Numbered from the stretch's first letter, positions 34,419 through 47,338 are shown. The stretch: 64,000 bases of DNA from Apostichopus japonicus (GCF_037975245.1 NC_092579.1:12074678-12138677); one strand, 5' to 3'. The notes: a model not told the origin generated them from the sequence alone. Numbers and translations: made by a program.

Positions 34419-36371
34419 ATCACTAAGGGCATTTTAAAATCAATCAAAAGGAAGAACATATTATTTAGACATTATTTGAAGAATCCTACTGAACATACTA
34501 AGTCTAGTTACAAAATGTACCGTAATAAATTAAACCATGTTATACGATATTCCAGACGATTATACCTTTATGATAAATTCAAGCAGAGTAGAAACAACGT
34601 AAACAGTACTTGGAGTACAATTAATGAAATTCTCAATAAAAACGGAAAAGACTCATCATATCCAGCAACATTTAAAAATGATGATTGCGAAATTAGCAAT
34701 GATAATGACATCGCTAGCAACTTTAACAAATACTTCGTAAATCTTGGTTATAACCTCGCTAGTAAGATTAATATTAAACTAAAAGCGGAACATTTTTTAC
34801 ATAGTAATGACAAGGTATGCCATTCCATATTTACATATCCAGTAACAGTGGAAGAAGTTATAAAAGTTGCTCACACAAATGTGAAACCAAACAAAGCAGC
34901 AGGCTATGATGACTTTAAGCCAGGTATTATCAAACAAGTTATCCCATACATTGTAAAGCCTTTAACTCATCTCTGCAATATTTCTTTTAACACCGGCATT
35001 TTTCCGGATAAGCTTAAAATAGCAAAGGTAAAACCAATCTTTAAAAAAGGAGACCCCAGTTATTTTGAGAATTACCGCCCTATATCTTTATTGTCAGTCT
35101 TTTCAAAAATCATTGAACGATTAATGTTTAATCGTATTTACAGTTTTCTATGTAAATATAATGTTCTTAATAACGAGCAGTACGGATTTCGTCTTGACCA
35201 TTCTACAGAATTAGCTTTAGCAGATGCAGTCAACAATATTTATAATAGTCTTGATAAGAATAATACCTGTGTAGGCGTATTTCTCGACCTATCCAAAGCT
35301 TTTGACACCATCGATCACAAAATATTACTAAGTAAATTATCTTTTTATGGTATCAGAGGAACAACCCTAAATTGGCTAGATAGTTATCTTTCAAATAGAT
35401 ACCAGTACACTGTATATAAAAATTCTAAATCTGAACTTGCTAAAATCGCTTGCGGAGTTCCTCAGGGTTCTATACTAGGTCCATTACTATTGATAATTTA
35501 TGTCAATGATATCGTTAATGTCTCCGATATTGCTAGAACAATATTATTTGCCGACGACACAAATATTTTCTTCGATTCCCAAAATCTACTCTCATCACAT
35601 AAAACTGTTTCTACTGAACTAACTAAATTTTCCAGCTGGTTTGCAGCAAACAAATTATCTCTTAATATAGAAAAAACTAATTATATGGTGTTTAATGCTA
35701 GTCACTCATTCAGATGGGATCACAATATTACCATGAATGATAAAATTATTAATCGGGTTAACACGACTAAGTTCTTGGGTGTACACATAGACAATAAACT
35801 TTCGTGGCGTGATCATATATCAGCAGTCTGTAACAGAGTGGCTAGAAATACTGGTATTATATGCAAATTAAAACATTATTTACCTCCAAATATACTCAGA
35901 ACACTCTATGTAACTCTGATTTTACCCCAATTAACTTATTGCACGACTATTTGGTCAGGAACCTATTCTACAAATCTTAATCACCTATGTGTCCTCCAGA
36001 AGAGAGCTATCCGCCATATTTCACATGCTGCACCACGTGATCATACTAGCCCATTATTCAAAAGATTAAATTTATTAAAACTAAATGATATTATAAGAGT
36101 CCAGCTTGCAACATTTGCATATAAAGCATGGAATGGATTACTACCCGAGGCTTTTAAAGATTTTATATATAGTAATAGACTAATCCACAACCATCAAACA
36201 CGCCATTGTAATAACGCACATGTTTTATCCCAACGAAGTACTTTAAGTTCTTTTAACCCTCGTATTCGTGCTATAAAAACGTGGAATAATCTCCAGGATA
36301 ATGTTAAGAATAAGCCTTCTTACTCTGTATTCAAAAGGAATCTCCAAACTGTAATTATTTCTCACTATTGA
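34419..36371 (+). CDS. LINE reverse transcriptase (open for 650 codons after the nonsense codon)
   Basis: This is target-primed reverse transcriptase of the non-LTR retrotransposon, in the same frame as the second half of the endonuclease. Numbering from the Leu codon at 34476: palm motif A FLDLSKAFD (269-277, catalytic Asp 271), motif B GVPQGSILGP (327-336), motif C FADD (358-361, catalytic Asp pair), then LSLNIEKTNYMVF and TKFLGVHID (431-439). The fingers motif NYRPISLLSVFSKIIE is at 199-214. The C-terminal region after about 450 is conserved in length. No stop occurs inside. The natural start is far upstream in the endonuclease, so this part is translated only if the TAG at 34416 is read through or in intact sister copies. 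Confidence 0.93.
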   Translation: MTKGILKSIKRKNILFRHYLKNPTEHTKSSYKMYRNKLNHVIRYSRRLYLYDKFKQSRNNVNSTWSTINEILNKNGKDSSYPATFKNDDCEISNDNDIASNFNKYFVNLGYNLASKINIKLKAEHFLHSNDKVCHSIFTYPVTVEEVIKVAHTNVKPNKAAGYDDFKPGIIKQVIPYIVKPLTHLCNISFNTGIFPDKLKIAKVKPIFKKGDPSYFENYRPISLLSVFSKIIERLMFNRIYSFLCKYNVLNNEQYGFRLDHSTELALADAVNNIYNSLDKNNTCVGVFLDLSKAFDTIDHKILLSKLSFYGIRGTTLNWLDSYLSNRYQYTVYKNSKSELAKIACGVPQGSILGPLLLIIYVNDIVNVSDIARTILFADDTNIFFDSQNLLSSHKTVSTELTKFSSWFAANKLSLNIEKTNYMVFNASHSFRWDHNITMNDKIINRVNTTKFLGVHIDNKLSWRDHISAVCNRVARNTGIICKLKHYLPPNILRTLYVTLILPQLTYCTTIWSGTYSTNLNHLCVLQKRAIRHISHAAPRDHTSPLFKRLNLLKLNDIIRVQLATFAYKAWNGLLPEAFKDFIYSNRLIHNHQTRHCNNAHVLSQRSTLSSFNPRIRAIKTWNNLQDNVKNKPSYSVFKRNLQTVIISHY

Positions 36372-36703
36372 TGGATTTATTCTTGTGTGTGTTTGTGATT
36401 AGATCATTATAAAGATTGTTAGAATTGTTTATTAACATAATTAATTTCAATTAGTGTCAATTCGATTATTTCATCATTGTAGATGCTACTATTAACTTTT
36501 CTTTTTCTATTCTTAAGTTTTTCTTTCTTTTTTCTTTTTGGGGAGTTTCCTACTTTGTTAAGCCTTGCAGGCTTTATAGGAGACTTTCCGTCACACTGTC
36601 AATTGTGATGAAACAAATAAATATACAAAAATACAAAATATACAAGTGCCTACACGGGGAGCTGTAAGTATTAGTTAATCCACCTAATATCTCAGTCCAT
36701 ACA

Positions 36704-36787
36704 GTGGCGCGATGGCTTGGCGCACTGTACGAGCTGATGATCGAGACTCTCTTTTGCATCCGTGGATCGAACCCCGGTGGTGACGTC
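36704..36787 (+). other. Representative tRNA-like segment of one monomer (class-II pseudo-tRNA)
   Basis: This shows the tRNA-related half of the monomer. The start GTGGCGCGATGGCTTGGCGC resembles the D-arm region of Leu/Ser tRNAs, and the wide A-B spacing fits a long variable arm. In this first copy the B box has one change (GGATCGAACCC); most later copies have GGTTCGAACCC. The segment GTGGTTCGAA-CCCGGT is also found, with one difference, in the 6-kb SINE head. An independent origin from a tRNA gene is equally possible. Confidence 0.6.
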
Positions 36788-39753
36788 TTTTGCCGATCTT
36801 TTACAGCAAGTGCCTACACGGGGAGCTGTAAGTATTAGTTAATCCACCTAATATCTCAGTCCATACAGTGGCGCGATGGCTTGGCGTACTGTACGAGCTG
36901 ATGATCGAGACTCTCTTTTGCATCCGTGGTTCGAACCCCGGTGGTGACGTCTTTTGCCGATCTTTTACAGCAAATGCCTACACGGGGAGCTGTAAGTATT
37001 AGTTAATCCACCTAATATCTCAGTCCATACAGTGGCGCGATGGCTTGGCGCACTGTACGAGCTGATGATCGAGACTCTCTTTTGCATCCGTGGATCGAAC
37101 CCCGGTGGTGACGTCTTTTGCCGATCTTTTACAGCAAGTGCCTACACGGGGAGCTGTAAGTATTAGTTAATCCACCTAATATCTCAGTCCATACAGTGGC
37201 GCGATGGCTTGGCGTACTGTACGAGCTGATGATCGAGACTCTCTTTTGCATCCGTGGTTCGAACCCCGGTGATGACGTCTTTTGCCGATCTTTTACAGCA
37301 AGTGCCTACACGGGGAGCTGTAAGTATTAGTTAATCCACCTAATATCTCAGTCCATACAGTGGCGCGATGGCTTGGCGCACTGTACGAGCTGATGATCGA
37401 GACTCTCTTTTGCATCCGTGGTTCGAACCCCGGTGATGACGTCTTTTACAGCAAGTGCCTACACGGGGAGCTGTAAGTATTAGTTAATCCACCTAATATC
37501 TCAGTCCATACAGTGGCGCGATGGCTTGGCGCACTGTACGAGCTGATGATCGAGACTCTCTTTTGCATCCGTGGTTCGAACCCCGGTGATGACGTCTTTT
37601 GCCGATCTTTTACAGCAAGTGCCTACACGGGGAGCTGTAAGTATTAGTTAATCCACCTAATATTTCAGTCCATACAGTGGCGCGATGGCTTGGCGCACTG
37701 TACGAGCTGATGATCGAGACTCTCTTTTGCATCCGTGGTTCGAACCCCGGTGATGAAGGCTTTTACAGCAAGTGCCTACACGGGGAGCTGTAAGTATTAG
37801 TTAATCCACCTAATATCTCAGTCCATACAGTGGCGCGATGGCTTGGCGCACTGTACGAGCTGATGATCGAGACTCTCTTTTGCATCCGTGGTTCGAACCC
37901 CGGTGGTGACGGCTTTTGCCGATCTTTTACAGCAAGTGCCTACACGGGGAGCTGTAAGTATTAGTTAATCCACCTAATATTTCAGTCCATACAGTGGCGC
38001 GATGGCTTGGCGCACTGTACGAGCTGATGATCGAGACTCTCTTTTGCATCCGTGGTTCGAACCCCGGTGGTGACGTCTTTTGCCGATCTTTTACAGCAAG
38101 TGCCTACACGGGGAGCTGTAAGTATTAGTTAATCCACCTAATATCTCAGTCCATACAGTGGCGCGATGGCTTGGCGCACTGTACGAGCAGATGATCGAGA
38201 CTCTCTTTTGCATCCGTGGTTCGAACCCAGGTGGTGACGTCTTTTGCCGATCTTTTACAGTAAGTGCCTACACGGAGAGCTGTAAGTATTAGTTAATCCA
38301 CCTAATATCTCAGTCCATACAGTGGCGCGATGGCTTGGCGCACTGTACGAGCTGATGATCGAGACTCTCTTTTGCATCCGTGGTTCGAACCTAGGTGATG
38401 ACGTCTTTTACAGCAAGTGCCTACACGGGGAGCTGTAAGTATTAGTTAATCCACCTGATATCTCAGTCTATACAGTGGCTCGATGGCTTGGCGCACTGTG
38501 CGAGCTGATAATCGAGACTCTCTTTTGCATCCGTGGTTCGAACCCCGGTGATGACGTCTTTTACAGCAAGTGCCTAAACGGGGAGCTGTAAGTATTAGTT
38601 AATCCACCTAATATCTCAGTCCATACAGTGGCGCGATGGCTTGGCGCACTGTACGAGCTGATGATCGAGACTCTCTTTTGCATCCGTGGTTCGAACCCCG
38701 GTGATGACGTCTTTTGCCGATTTTTTACAGCAAGTGCCTACACGGGGAGCTGTAAGTATTAGTTAATCCACCTAATATCTCAGTCCATACAGTGGCTCGA
38801 TGGCTTGGCGCACTGTACGAGCTGATGATCGAGACTCTCTTTTGCATCCGTGGTTCGAACCCCGGTGATGACGTCTTTTGCCGATTTTTTACAGCAAGTG
38901 CCTACACGGGGAGCTGTAAGTATTAGTTAATCCACCTAATATTTCAGTCCATACAGTGGCGCGATGGCTTGGCGCACTGTACGAGCTGATGATCGAGACT
39001 CTCTTTTGCATCCGTGGTTCGAACCCCGGTGATGACGTCTTTTACAGCAAGTGCCTACACGGGGAGCTGTAAGTATTAGTTAATCCACCTAATATCTCAG
39101 TCCATACAGTGGCGCGATGGCTTGGCGCACTGTGCGAGCTGATGATCGAGACTCTATTTTGCATCCGTGGTTCGAACCCCGGTGATGACGTCTTTTGCCG
39201 ATCTTTTACAGCAAGTGCCTACACGGGGAGCTGTAAGTATTAGTTAATCCACCTAATATCTCAGTCCATACAGTGGCGCGATGGCTTGGCGCACTGTGCA
39301 AGATGATGATCGAGATTCTCTTTTGCATCCGTGGTTCGAACCCCGGTGATGACGTCTTTTACAGCAAGTGCCTACACGGGGAGCTGTAAGTATTAGTTAA
39401 TCCACCTAATATCTCAGTCCATACAGTGGCGCGATGGCTTGGCGCACTGTACGAGCTGATGATCGAGACTCTCTTTTGCATCCGTGGTTCGAACCCCTGT
39501 GGTGACGTCTTTTGCCGATCTTTTACAGCAAGTGCCTACACGGGGAGCTGTAAGTATTAGTTAATCCACCTAATATCTCAGTCCATACAGTGGCTCAATG
39601 GCTTGGCGCACTGTACGAGCTGATGATCGAGACTCTCTTTTGCATCCGTTTTTCGAACCCCGGTGGTGACGTCTTTTGCCGATCTTTTACAGCAAGTGCC
39701 TACACGGGGAGCTGTAAGTATTAGTTAATCCACCTAATATCTCAGTCCATACA

Positions 39754-39859
39754 GTGGTTCGAACCCCGGTGGTGACGTCTTTTGCCGATCTTTTACAGCA
39801 AGTGCCTACACGGGGAGCTGTAAGTATTAGTTAATCCACCTAATATCTCAGTCCATACA
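39754..39859. repeat. 106-bp deleted monomer (first of three)
   Basis: Here ACAGTGG joins directly to TTCGAACCCCGG, removing the A box and centre of the tRNA-like segment. The joint uses the GTGG present at both deletion ends. The same junction recurs near 42695 and 43272, with AAATGCC in the following unit, so one deletion was copied by later amplification. Confidence 0.9.
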
Positions 39860-42800
39860 GTGGCGCGATGGCTTGGCGCACTGTACGAGCTGATGATCGA
39901 GACTCTCTTTTGCATCCGTGGTTCGAACCCAGGTGATGACGTCTTTTACAGCAAGTGCCTACACGGGGAGCTGTAAGTATTAGTTAATCCACCTAATATC
40001 TCAGTCCATACAGTGGCGCGATGGCTTGGCGCACTGTACGAGCTGATGATCGAGACTCTCTTTTGCATCCGTGGTTCGAACCCCGGTGATGACGTCTTTT
40101 ACAGCAAGTGCCTACACGGGGAGCTGTAAGTATTAGTTAATCCACCTAATATCTCAGTCCATACAGTGGCGCGATGGCTTGGCGCACTGTACGAGCTGAT
40201 GATCGAGACTCTCTTTTGCATCCGTGGTTCGAACCCAGGTGATGACGTCTTTTACAGCAAGTGCCTACACGGGGAGCTGTAAGTATTAGTTAATCCACCT
40301 AATATCTCAGTCCATACAGTGGCGCGATGGCTTGGCGCACTGTACGAGCTGATGATCGAGACTCTCTTTTGCATCCGTGGTTCGAACCCCGGTGGTGACG
40401 TCTTTTGCCGATCTTTTACAGCAAGTGCCTACACGGGGAGCTGTAAGTATTAGTTAATCCACCTAATATTTCAGTCCATACAGTGGCGCGATGGCTTGGC
40501 GCACTGTACGAGCTGATGATCGAGACTCTCTTTTGCATCCGTGGTTCGAAACCCTGTGGTGACGTCTTTTGCCGATCTTTTACAGCAAGTGCCTACACGG
40601 GGAGCTGTAAGTATTAGTTAATCCACCTAATATCTCAGTCCATACAGTGGTGCGATGGCTTGGCGCACTGTACGAGCTGATGATCGAGACTCTCTTTTGT
40701 ATCCGTGGTTCGAACCCCGGTGATGACGTCTTTTGCCGATCTTTTACAGCAAGTGCATACACGGGGAGCTGTAAGTATTAGTTAATTCACCTAATATCTC
40801 AGTCCATACAGTGGCGCGATGGCTTGGCGCACTGTACGAGCTGATGATCGAGACTCTCTTTTGCATCCGTGGTTCGAACCCAGGTGATGACGTCTTTTAC
40901 AGCAAGTGCCTACACGGGGAGCTGTAAGTATTAGTTAATCCACCTAATATCTCAGTCCATACAGTGGCGCGATGGCTTGGCGCACTGTACGAGCTGATGA
41001 TCGAGACTCTCTTTTGCATCCGTGGTTCGAACCCCGGTGATGACGTCTTTTACAGCAAGTGCCTACACGGGGAGCTGTAAGTATTAGTTAATCCACCTAA
41101 TATCTCAGTCCATACAGTGGCGCGATGGCTTGGCGCACTGTACGAGCTGATGATCGAGACTCTCTTTTGCATCCGTGGATCGAACCCCGGTGATGACGTC
41201 TTTTACAGCAAGTGCCTACACGGGGAGCTGTAAGTATTAGTTAACCCACCTAATATCTCAGTCCATACAGTAGCGCGATGGCTTGGCGCACTGTGCGAGC
41301 TGATGATCGAGACTCTCTTTTGCATCCGTGGTTCGAACCCCGGTGGTGACGTCTTTTGCCGATCTTTTACAGCAAGTGCCTACACGGGGAGCTGTAAGTA
41401 TTAGTTAATCCACCTAATATCTCAGTCCATACAGTGGCGCGATGGCTTGGCGCACTGTACGAGCTGATGATCGAGACTCTCTTTTGCATCCGTGGTTCGA
41501 ACCCCGCTGCTGACGTCTTTTAAAGCAAGTGCCTACACGGGGAGCTGTAAGTATTAGTTAATCCACCTAATATCTCAGTCCATACAGTGGCGCGATGGCT
41601 GGCGCACTGTACGAGCTGATGATCGAGACTCTCTTTTGCATCCGTGGTTCGAACCCCGGTGGTGACGTGTTTTGCAGATCTTTTACAGCAAGTGCCTACA
41701 CGGGGAGCTGTAAGTATTAGTTAATCCACCTAATATCTCAGTCCATACAGTGGCGCGATGGCTTGGCGCACTGCACGAGCTGATGATCGAGACTCTCTTT
41801 TGCATCCATGGTTCGAACCCCGGTGATGACGTCTTTTACAGCAAGTGCCTACACGGGGAGCTGTAAGTATTAGTTAATCCACCTAATATCTCAGTCCATA
41901 CAGTGGCGCGATGGCTTGGCGCACTGTACGAGCTGATGATCGAGACTCTCTTTTGCATCCGTGGTTCGAACCCCGGTGGTGACGTCTTTTACCGATCTTT
42001 TAAAGCAGGTGCCTACACGGAGAGCTGTAAGTATTAGTTAATCCACCTAATATCTCAGTCCATACAGTGGCTCGATGGCATGGCGCACTGTACGAGCTGA
42101 TGATCGAGACTCTCTTTTGCATCCGTGGTTCGAACCCCGGTGATGACGTCTTTTGCGATTTTTTACAGCAAGTGCCTACACGGGGAGCTGTAAGTATTAG
42201 TTAATCCACCTAATATCTCAGTCCATACAGTGGCGCGATGGCTTGGCGCACTGTACGAGCTGATGATCGAGACTCTCTTTTGCATCCGTGGTTCGAACCC
42301 CGGTGGTGACGTCTTTTACATCAAGTGCCTACACGGGGAGCTGTAAGTATTAGTTAATCCACCTAATATCTCAGTCCATACAGTGGCGCGATGGCTTGGC
42401 GCACTGTACCAGCTGATGAGACTCTCTTTTGCATCCGTGGTTCGAACCCCGGTGATGACGTCTTTTACAGCAAGTGCCTACACGGGGAGCTGTAAGTATT
42501 AGTTAATCCACCTAATATCTCAGTCCATACAGTGGCGCGATGGCTTGGCGCACTGTACGAGCTGATGATCGAGACTCTCTTTTGCATCCGTGGTTCGAAC
42601 CCCGGTGGTGACGTCTTTTGCCGATCTTTTACAGCAAGTGCCTACACGGGGAGCTGTAAGTATTAGTTAATCCACCTAATATCTCAGTCCATACAGTGGT
42701 TCGAACCCCGGTGGTGACGTCTTTTGCCGATCTTTTACAGCAAATGCCTACACGGGGAGCTGTAAGTATTAGTTAATCCACCTAATATCTCAGTCCATAC

Positions 42801-45800
42801 AGTGGCGCGATGGCTTGGCGCACTGTACGAGCTGATGATCGAGACTCTCTTTTGCATCCGTGGTTCGAACCCAGGTGATGACGTCTTTTACAGCAAGTGC
42901 CTACACGGGGAGCTGTAAGTATTAGTTAATCCACCTAATATCTCAGTCCATACAGTGGCGCGATGGCTTGGCGCACTGTACCAGCTGATGATCGAGACTC
43001 TCTTTTGCATCCGTGGTTCGAACCCCGGTGATGACGTCTTTTACAGCAAGTGCCTACACGGGGAGCTGTAAGTATTAGTTAATCCACCTAATATCTCAGT
43101 CCATACAATGGCGCGATGGCTTGGCGCACTGTACGAGCTGATGATCGAGACTCTCTTTTGCATCCGTGGTTCGAACCCCGGTGGTGACGTCTTTTGCCGA
43201 TCTTTTACAGCAAGTGCCTACACGGGGAGCTGTAAGTATTAGTTAATCCACCTAATATCTCAGTCCATACAGTGGTTCGAACCCCGGTGGTGACGTCTTT
43301 TGCCGATCTTTTACAGCAAATGCCTACACGGGGAGCTGTAAGTATTAGTTAATCCACCTAATATCTCAGTCCATACAGTGGCGCGATGGCTTGGCGCACT
43401 GTACGAGCTGATGATCGAGACTCTCTTTTGCATCCGTGGTTCGAACCCAGGTGATGACGTCTTTTACAGCAAGTGCCTACACGGGGAGCTGTAAGTATTA
43501 GTTAATCCACCTAATATCTCAGTCCATACAGTGGCGCGATGGCTTGGCGCACTGTACGAGCTGATGATCGAGACTCTCTTTTGCATCCGTGGTTCGAACC
43601 CAGGTGATGACGTCTTTTACAGCAAGTGCCTACACGGGGAGCTGTAAGTATTAGTTAATCCACCTAATATCTCAGTCCATACAGTGGCGCGATGGCTTGG
43701 CGCACTGTACGAGCTGATGATCGAGACTCTCTTTTGCATCCGTGGTTCGAACCCCGGTGATGACGTCTTTTACAGCAAGTGCCTACACGGGGAGCTGTAA
43801 GTATTAGTTAATCCACCTAATATCTCAGTCCATACAGTGGCGCGATGGCTTGGCGCACTGTACGAGCTGATGATCGAGACTCTCTTTTGCATCCATGGTT
43901 CGAACCCCGGTGATGACGTCTTTTACAGCAAGTGCCTACACGGGGAGCTGTAAGTATTAGTTAATCCACCTAATATCTCAGTCCATACAGTGGCGCGATG
44001 GCTTGGCGCACTGTACGAGCTGATGATCGAGACTCTCTTTTGCATCCGTGGTTCGAACCCCGGTGGTGACGTCTTTTGCCGATCTTTTAAAGCAGGTGCC
44101 TACACGGAGAGCTGTAAGTATTAGATAATCCACCTAATATCTCAGTCCATACAGTGGCTCGATGGCTTGGCGCACTGTACGAGCTGATGATCGAGACTCT
44201 CTTTTGCATCCGTGGTTCGAACCCCGGTGGTGACGTCTTTTGCCGATCTTTTACAGCAAGTGCCTACACGGGGAGGTGTAAGTATTAGTTAATCCACCTA
44301 ATATTTCAGTCCATACAGTGGCGCGATGGCTTGGCGCACTGTACGAGCTGATGATCGAGACTCTCTTTTGCATCCGTGGTTCGAACCCCGGTGATGAAGG
44401 CTTTTACAGCAAGTGCCTACACGGGGAGCTGTAAGTATTAGTTAATCCACCTAATATCTCAGTCCATACAGTGGCGCGATGGCTTGGCGCACTGTACGAG
44501 CTGATGATCGAGACTCTCTTTTGCATCCGTGGTTCGAACCCCGGTGGTGACGTCTTTTGCCGATCTTTTAAAGCAGGTGCCTACACGGAGAGCTGTAAGT
44601 ATTAGTTAATCCACCTAATATCTCAGTCCATACAGTGGCTCGATGGCTTGGCGCACTGTACGAGCTGATGATCGAGACTCTCTTTTGCATCCGTGGTTCG
44701 AACCCCAGTGATGACGTCTTTTACAGCAAGTGCCTACACGGGGAGCTGTAAGTATTAGTTAATCCACATTATATCTCAGTCCATACAGTGGCGCGATGGC
44801 TTGGCGCACTGTACGAGCTGATGATCGAGACTCTCTTTTGCATCCATGGTCCGAACCCCGGTGGTGACGTCTTTTGCCGATCTTTTAAAGCAGGTGCCTA
44901 CACGGAGAGCTGTAAGTATTAGTTAATCCACCTAATATCTCAGTCCATACAGTGGCTCGATGGCTTGGCGCACTGTACGAGCTGATGATCGAGACTCTCT
45001 TTTGCATCCGTGGTTCGAACCCCGGTGATGACGTCTTTTGGAATTTTTTACAGCAAGTGCCTACACGGTGAGCTGTAAGTATTAGTTAATCCACCTAATA
45101 TCTCAGTCCATACAGTGGCGCGATGGCTTGGCGCACTGTACGAGCTGATGATCGAGACTCTCTTTTGCATCCGTGGTTCGAACCCCGGTGATGACGTCTT
45201 TTACATTAAGTGCCTACACGGGGAGCTGTAAGTATTAGTTAATCCACCTAATATCTCAGTCCATACAGTGGCGCGATGGCTTGGCGCACTGTACGAGCTG
45301 ATGATCGAGACTCTTTTTTGCATCCGTGGTTCGAACCCCGGTGGTGACGTCTTTTGCCGATCTTTTAAAGCAAGTGCCTACACGGGGAGCTGTAAGTATT
45401 AGTTAATCCACCTAATATCTCAGTCCATACAGTGGCGCGATGGCTTGGCGCACTGTACGAGCTGATGATCGAGACTCTCTTTTGCATCCGTGGTTCGAAC
45501 CCCGGTGGTGACGTCTTTTACATCAAGTGCCTACACGGGGAGCTGTAAGTATTAGTTAATCCACCTAATATCTCAGTCCATACAGTGGCGCGATGGCTTG
45601 GCGCACTGTACCAGCTGATGATCGAGACTCTCTTTTGCATCCGTGGTTCGAACCCCGGTGATGACGTCTTTTACAGCAAGTGCCTACACGGGGAGCTGTA
45701 AGTATTAGTTAATCCACCTAATATCTCAGTCCATACAGTGGCGCGATGGCTTGGCGCACTGTGCGAGCTGATGATCGTAACTTTCTTTTGCATCCGTGGT

Positions 45801-46703
45801 TCGAAACCCCGGTGGTGACGTCTTTTGCCGATCTTTTACAGCAAGTGCCTACACGGGGAGCTGTAAGTATTAGTTAATCCACCTAATATCTCAGTCCATA
45901 CAGTAGCGCGATGGCTTGGCGCACTGTACGAGCTGATGATCGAGACTCTCTTTTGCATCCGTGGTTCGAACCCCGGTGGTGACGTCTTTTGCCGATCTTT
46001 TACAGCAAGTGCCTACACGGGGAGCTGTAAGTATTAGTTAATCCACCTAATATCTCAGTCCATACAGTGGCGCGATGGCTTGGCGCACTGTACGAGCTGA
46101 TGATCGAGACTCTCTTTTGCATCCGTGGTTCGAACCCCGGTGGTGACGTCTTTTGCCGATCTTTTAAAGCAAGTGCCTACACGGGGAGCTGTAAGTATTA
46201 GTTAATCCACCTAATATCTCAGTCCATACAGTGGCGCGATGGCTTGGCGCACTGTACGAGCTGATGATCGAGACTCTCTTTTGCATCCGTGGTTCGAACC
46301 CCGGTGGTGACGTCTTTTACATCAAGTGCCTACACGGGGAGCTGTAAGTATTAGTTAATCCACCTAATATCTCAGTCCATACAGTGGCGCGATGGCTTGG
46401 CGCACTGTACCAGCTGATGATCGAGACTCTCTTTTGCATCCGTGGTTCGAACCCCGGTGATGACGTCTTTTACAGCAAGTGCCTACACGGGGAGCTGTAA
46501 GTATTAGTTAATCCACCTAATATCTCAGTCCATACAGTGGCGCGATGGCTTGGCGCACTGTACGAGCTGATGATCGAGACTCTCTTTTGCATCCGTGGTT
46601 CGAAACCCCGGTGGTGACGTCTTTTGCCGATCTTTTACAGCAAGTGCCTACACGGGGAGCTGTAAGTATTAGTTAATCCACCTAATATCTCAGTCCATAC
46701 AGT

Positions 46704-47338
46704 AGCGCGATGGCTTGGCGCACTGTACGAGCTGATGATCGAGACTCTCTTTTGCATCCGTGGTTCGAACCCCGGTGGTGACGTCTTTTGCCGATCTTTT
46801 ACAGCAAGTGCCTACACGGGGAGCTGTAAGTATTAGTTAATCCACCTAATATCTCAGTCCATACAGTGGCGCGATGGCTTGGCGCACTGTACGAGCTGAT
46901 GATCGAGACTCTCTTTTGCATCCGTGGTTCGAACCCCGGTGGTGACGTCTTTTACATCAAGTGCCTACACGGGGAGCTGTAAGTATTAGTTAATCCACCT
47001 AATATCTCAGTCCATACAGTGGCGCGATGGCTTGGCGCACTGTACCAGCTGATGATCGAGACTCTCTTTTGCATCCGTGGTTCGAACCCCGGTGATGACG
47101 TCTGTTACAGCAAGTGCCTACACGGGGAGCTGTAAGTATTAGTTAATCCACCTAATATCTCAGTCCATACAGTGGCGCGATGGCTTGGCGCACTGTACGA
47201 GCTGATGATCGAGACTTTCTTTTGCATCCGTGGTTCGAAACCCCGGTGGTGACGTCTTTTGCCGATCTTTTACAGCAAGTGCCTACACGGGGAGCTGTAA
47301 GTATTAGTTAATCCACCTAATATCTCAGTCCATACAGT
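46704..47338. repeat. 635-bp four-monomer higher-order unit
   Basis: The CAGTAGCGCGATGG variant marks unit starts at about 45904, 46704, 47338, 48945 and 49580. Spacings of about 635 bp (46704-47338, 48945-49580) correspond to four monomers (164+153+153+165) with the ordered variants GTAGCGC, CATCAAG, TACCAGC and GAAACCCC. The 800-bp step is the same unit plus one extra monomer. Confidence 0.8.

Larger units (their letters stand above)
33239..36642 (+). mobile_element. Nearly complete CR1/Jockey-type LINE, recently inactivated
   Basis: The order is: a probable ORF1 tail (33239-33379), an apurinic-type endonuclease (33472-34418), reverse transcriptase plus C-terminal region (34419-36371), a 3' UTR of 270 bp with an AAGCCT-TGC-AGGCTT hairpin, AATAAA (36616-36621) and an ATACAAA-rich tail. 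Only one premature stop (34416) and one one-base deletion (about 33725) disrupt the second ORF, so the copy is young. The 984-bp fragment at the window start is the same family in opposite orientation. The domain order and motifs place it in the Jockey/CR1/L2 group; the exact clade cannot be settled by eye. Confidence 0.9.
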
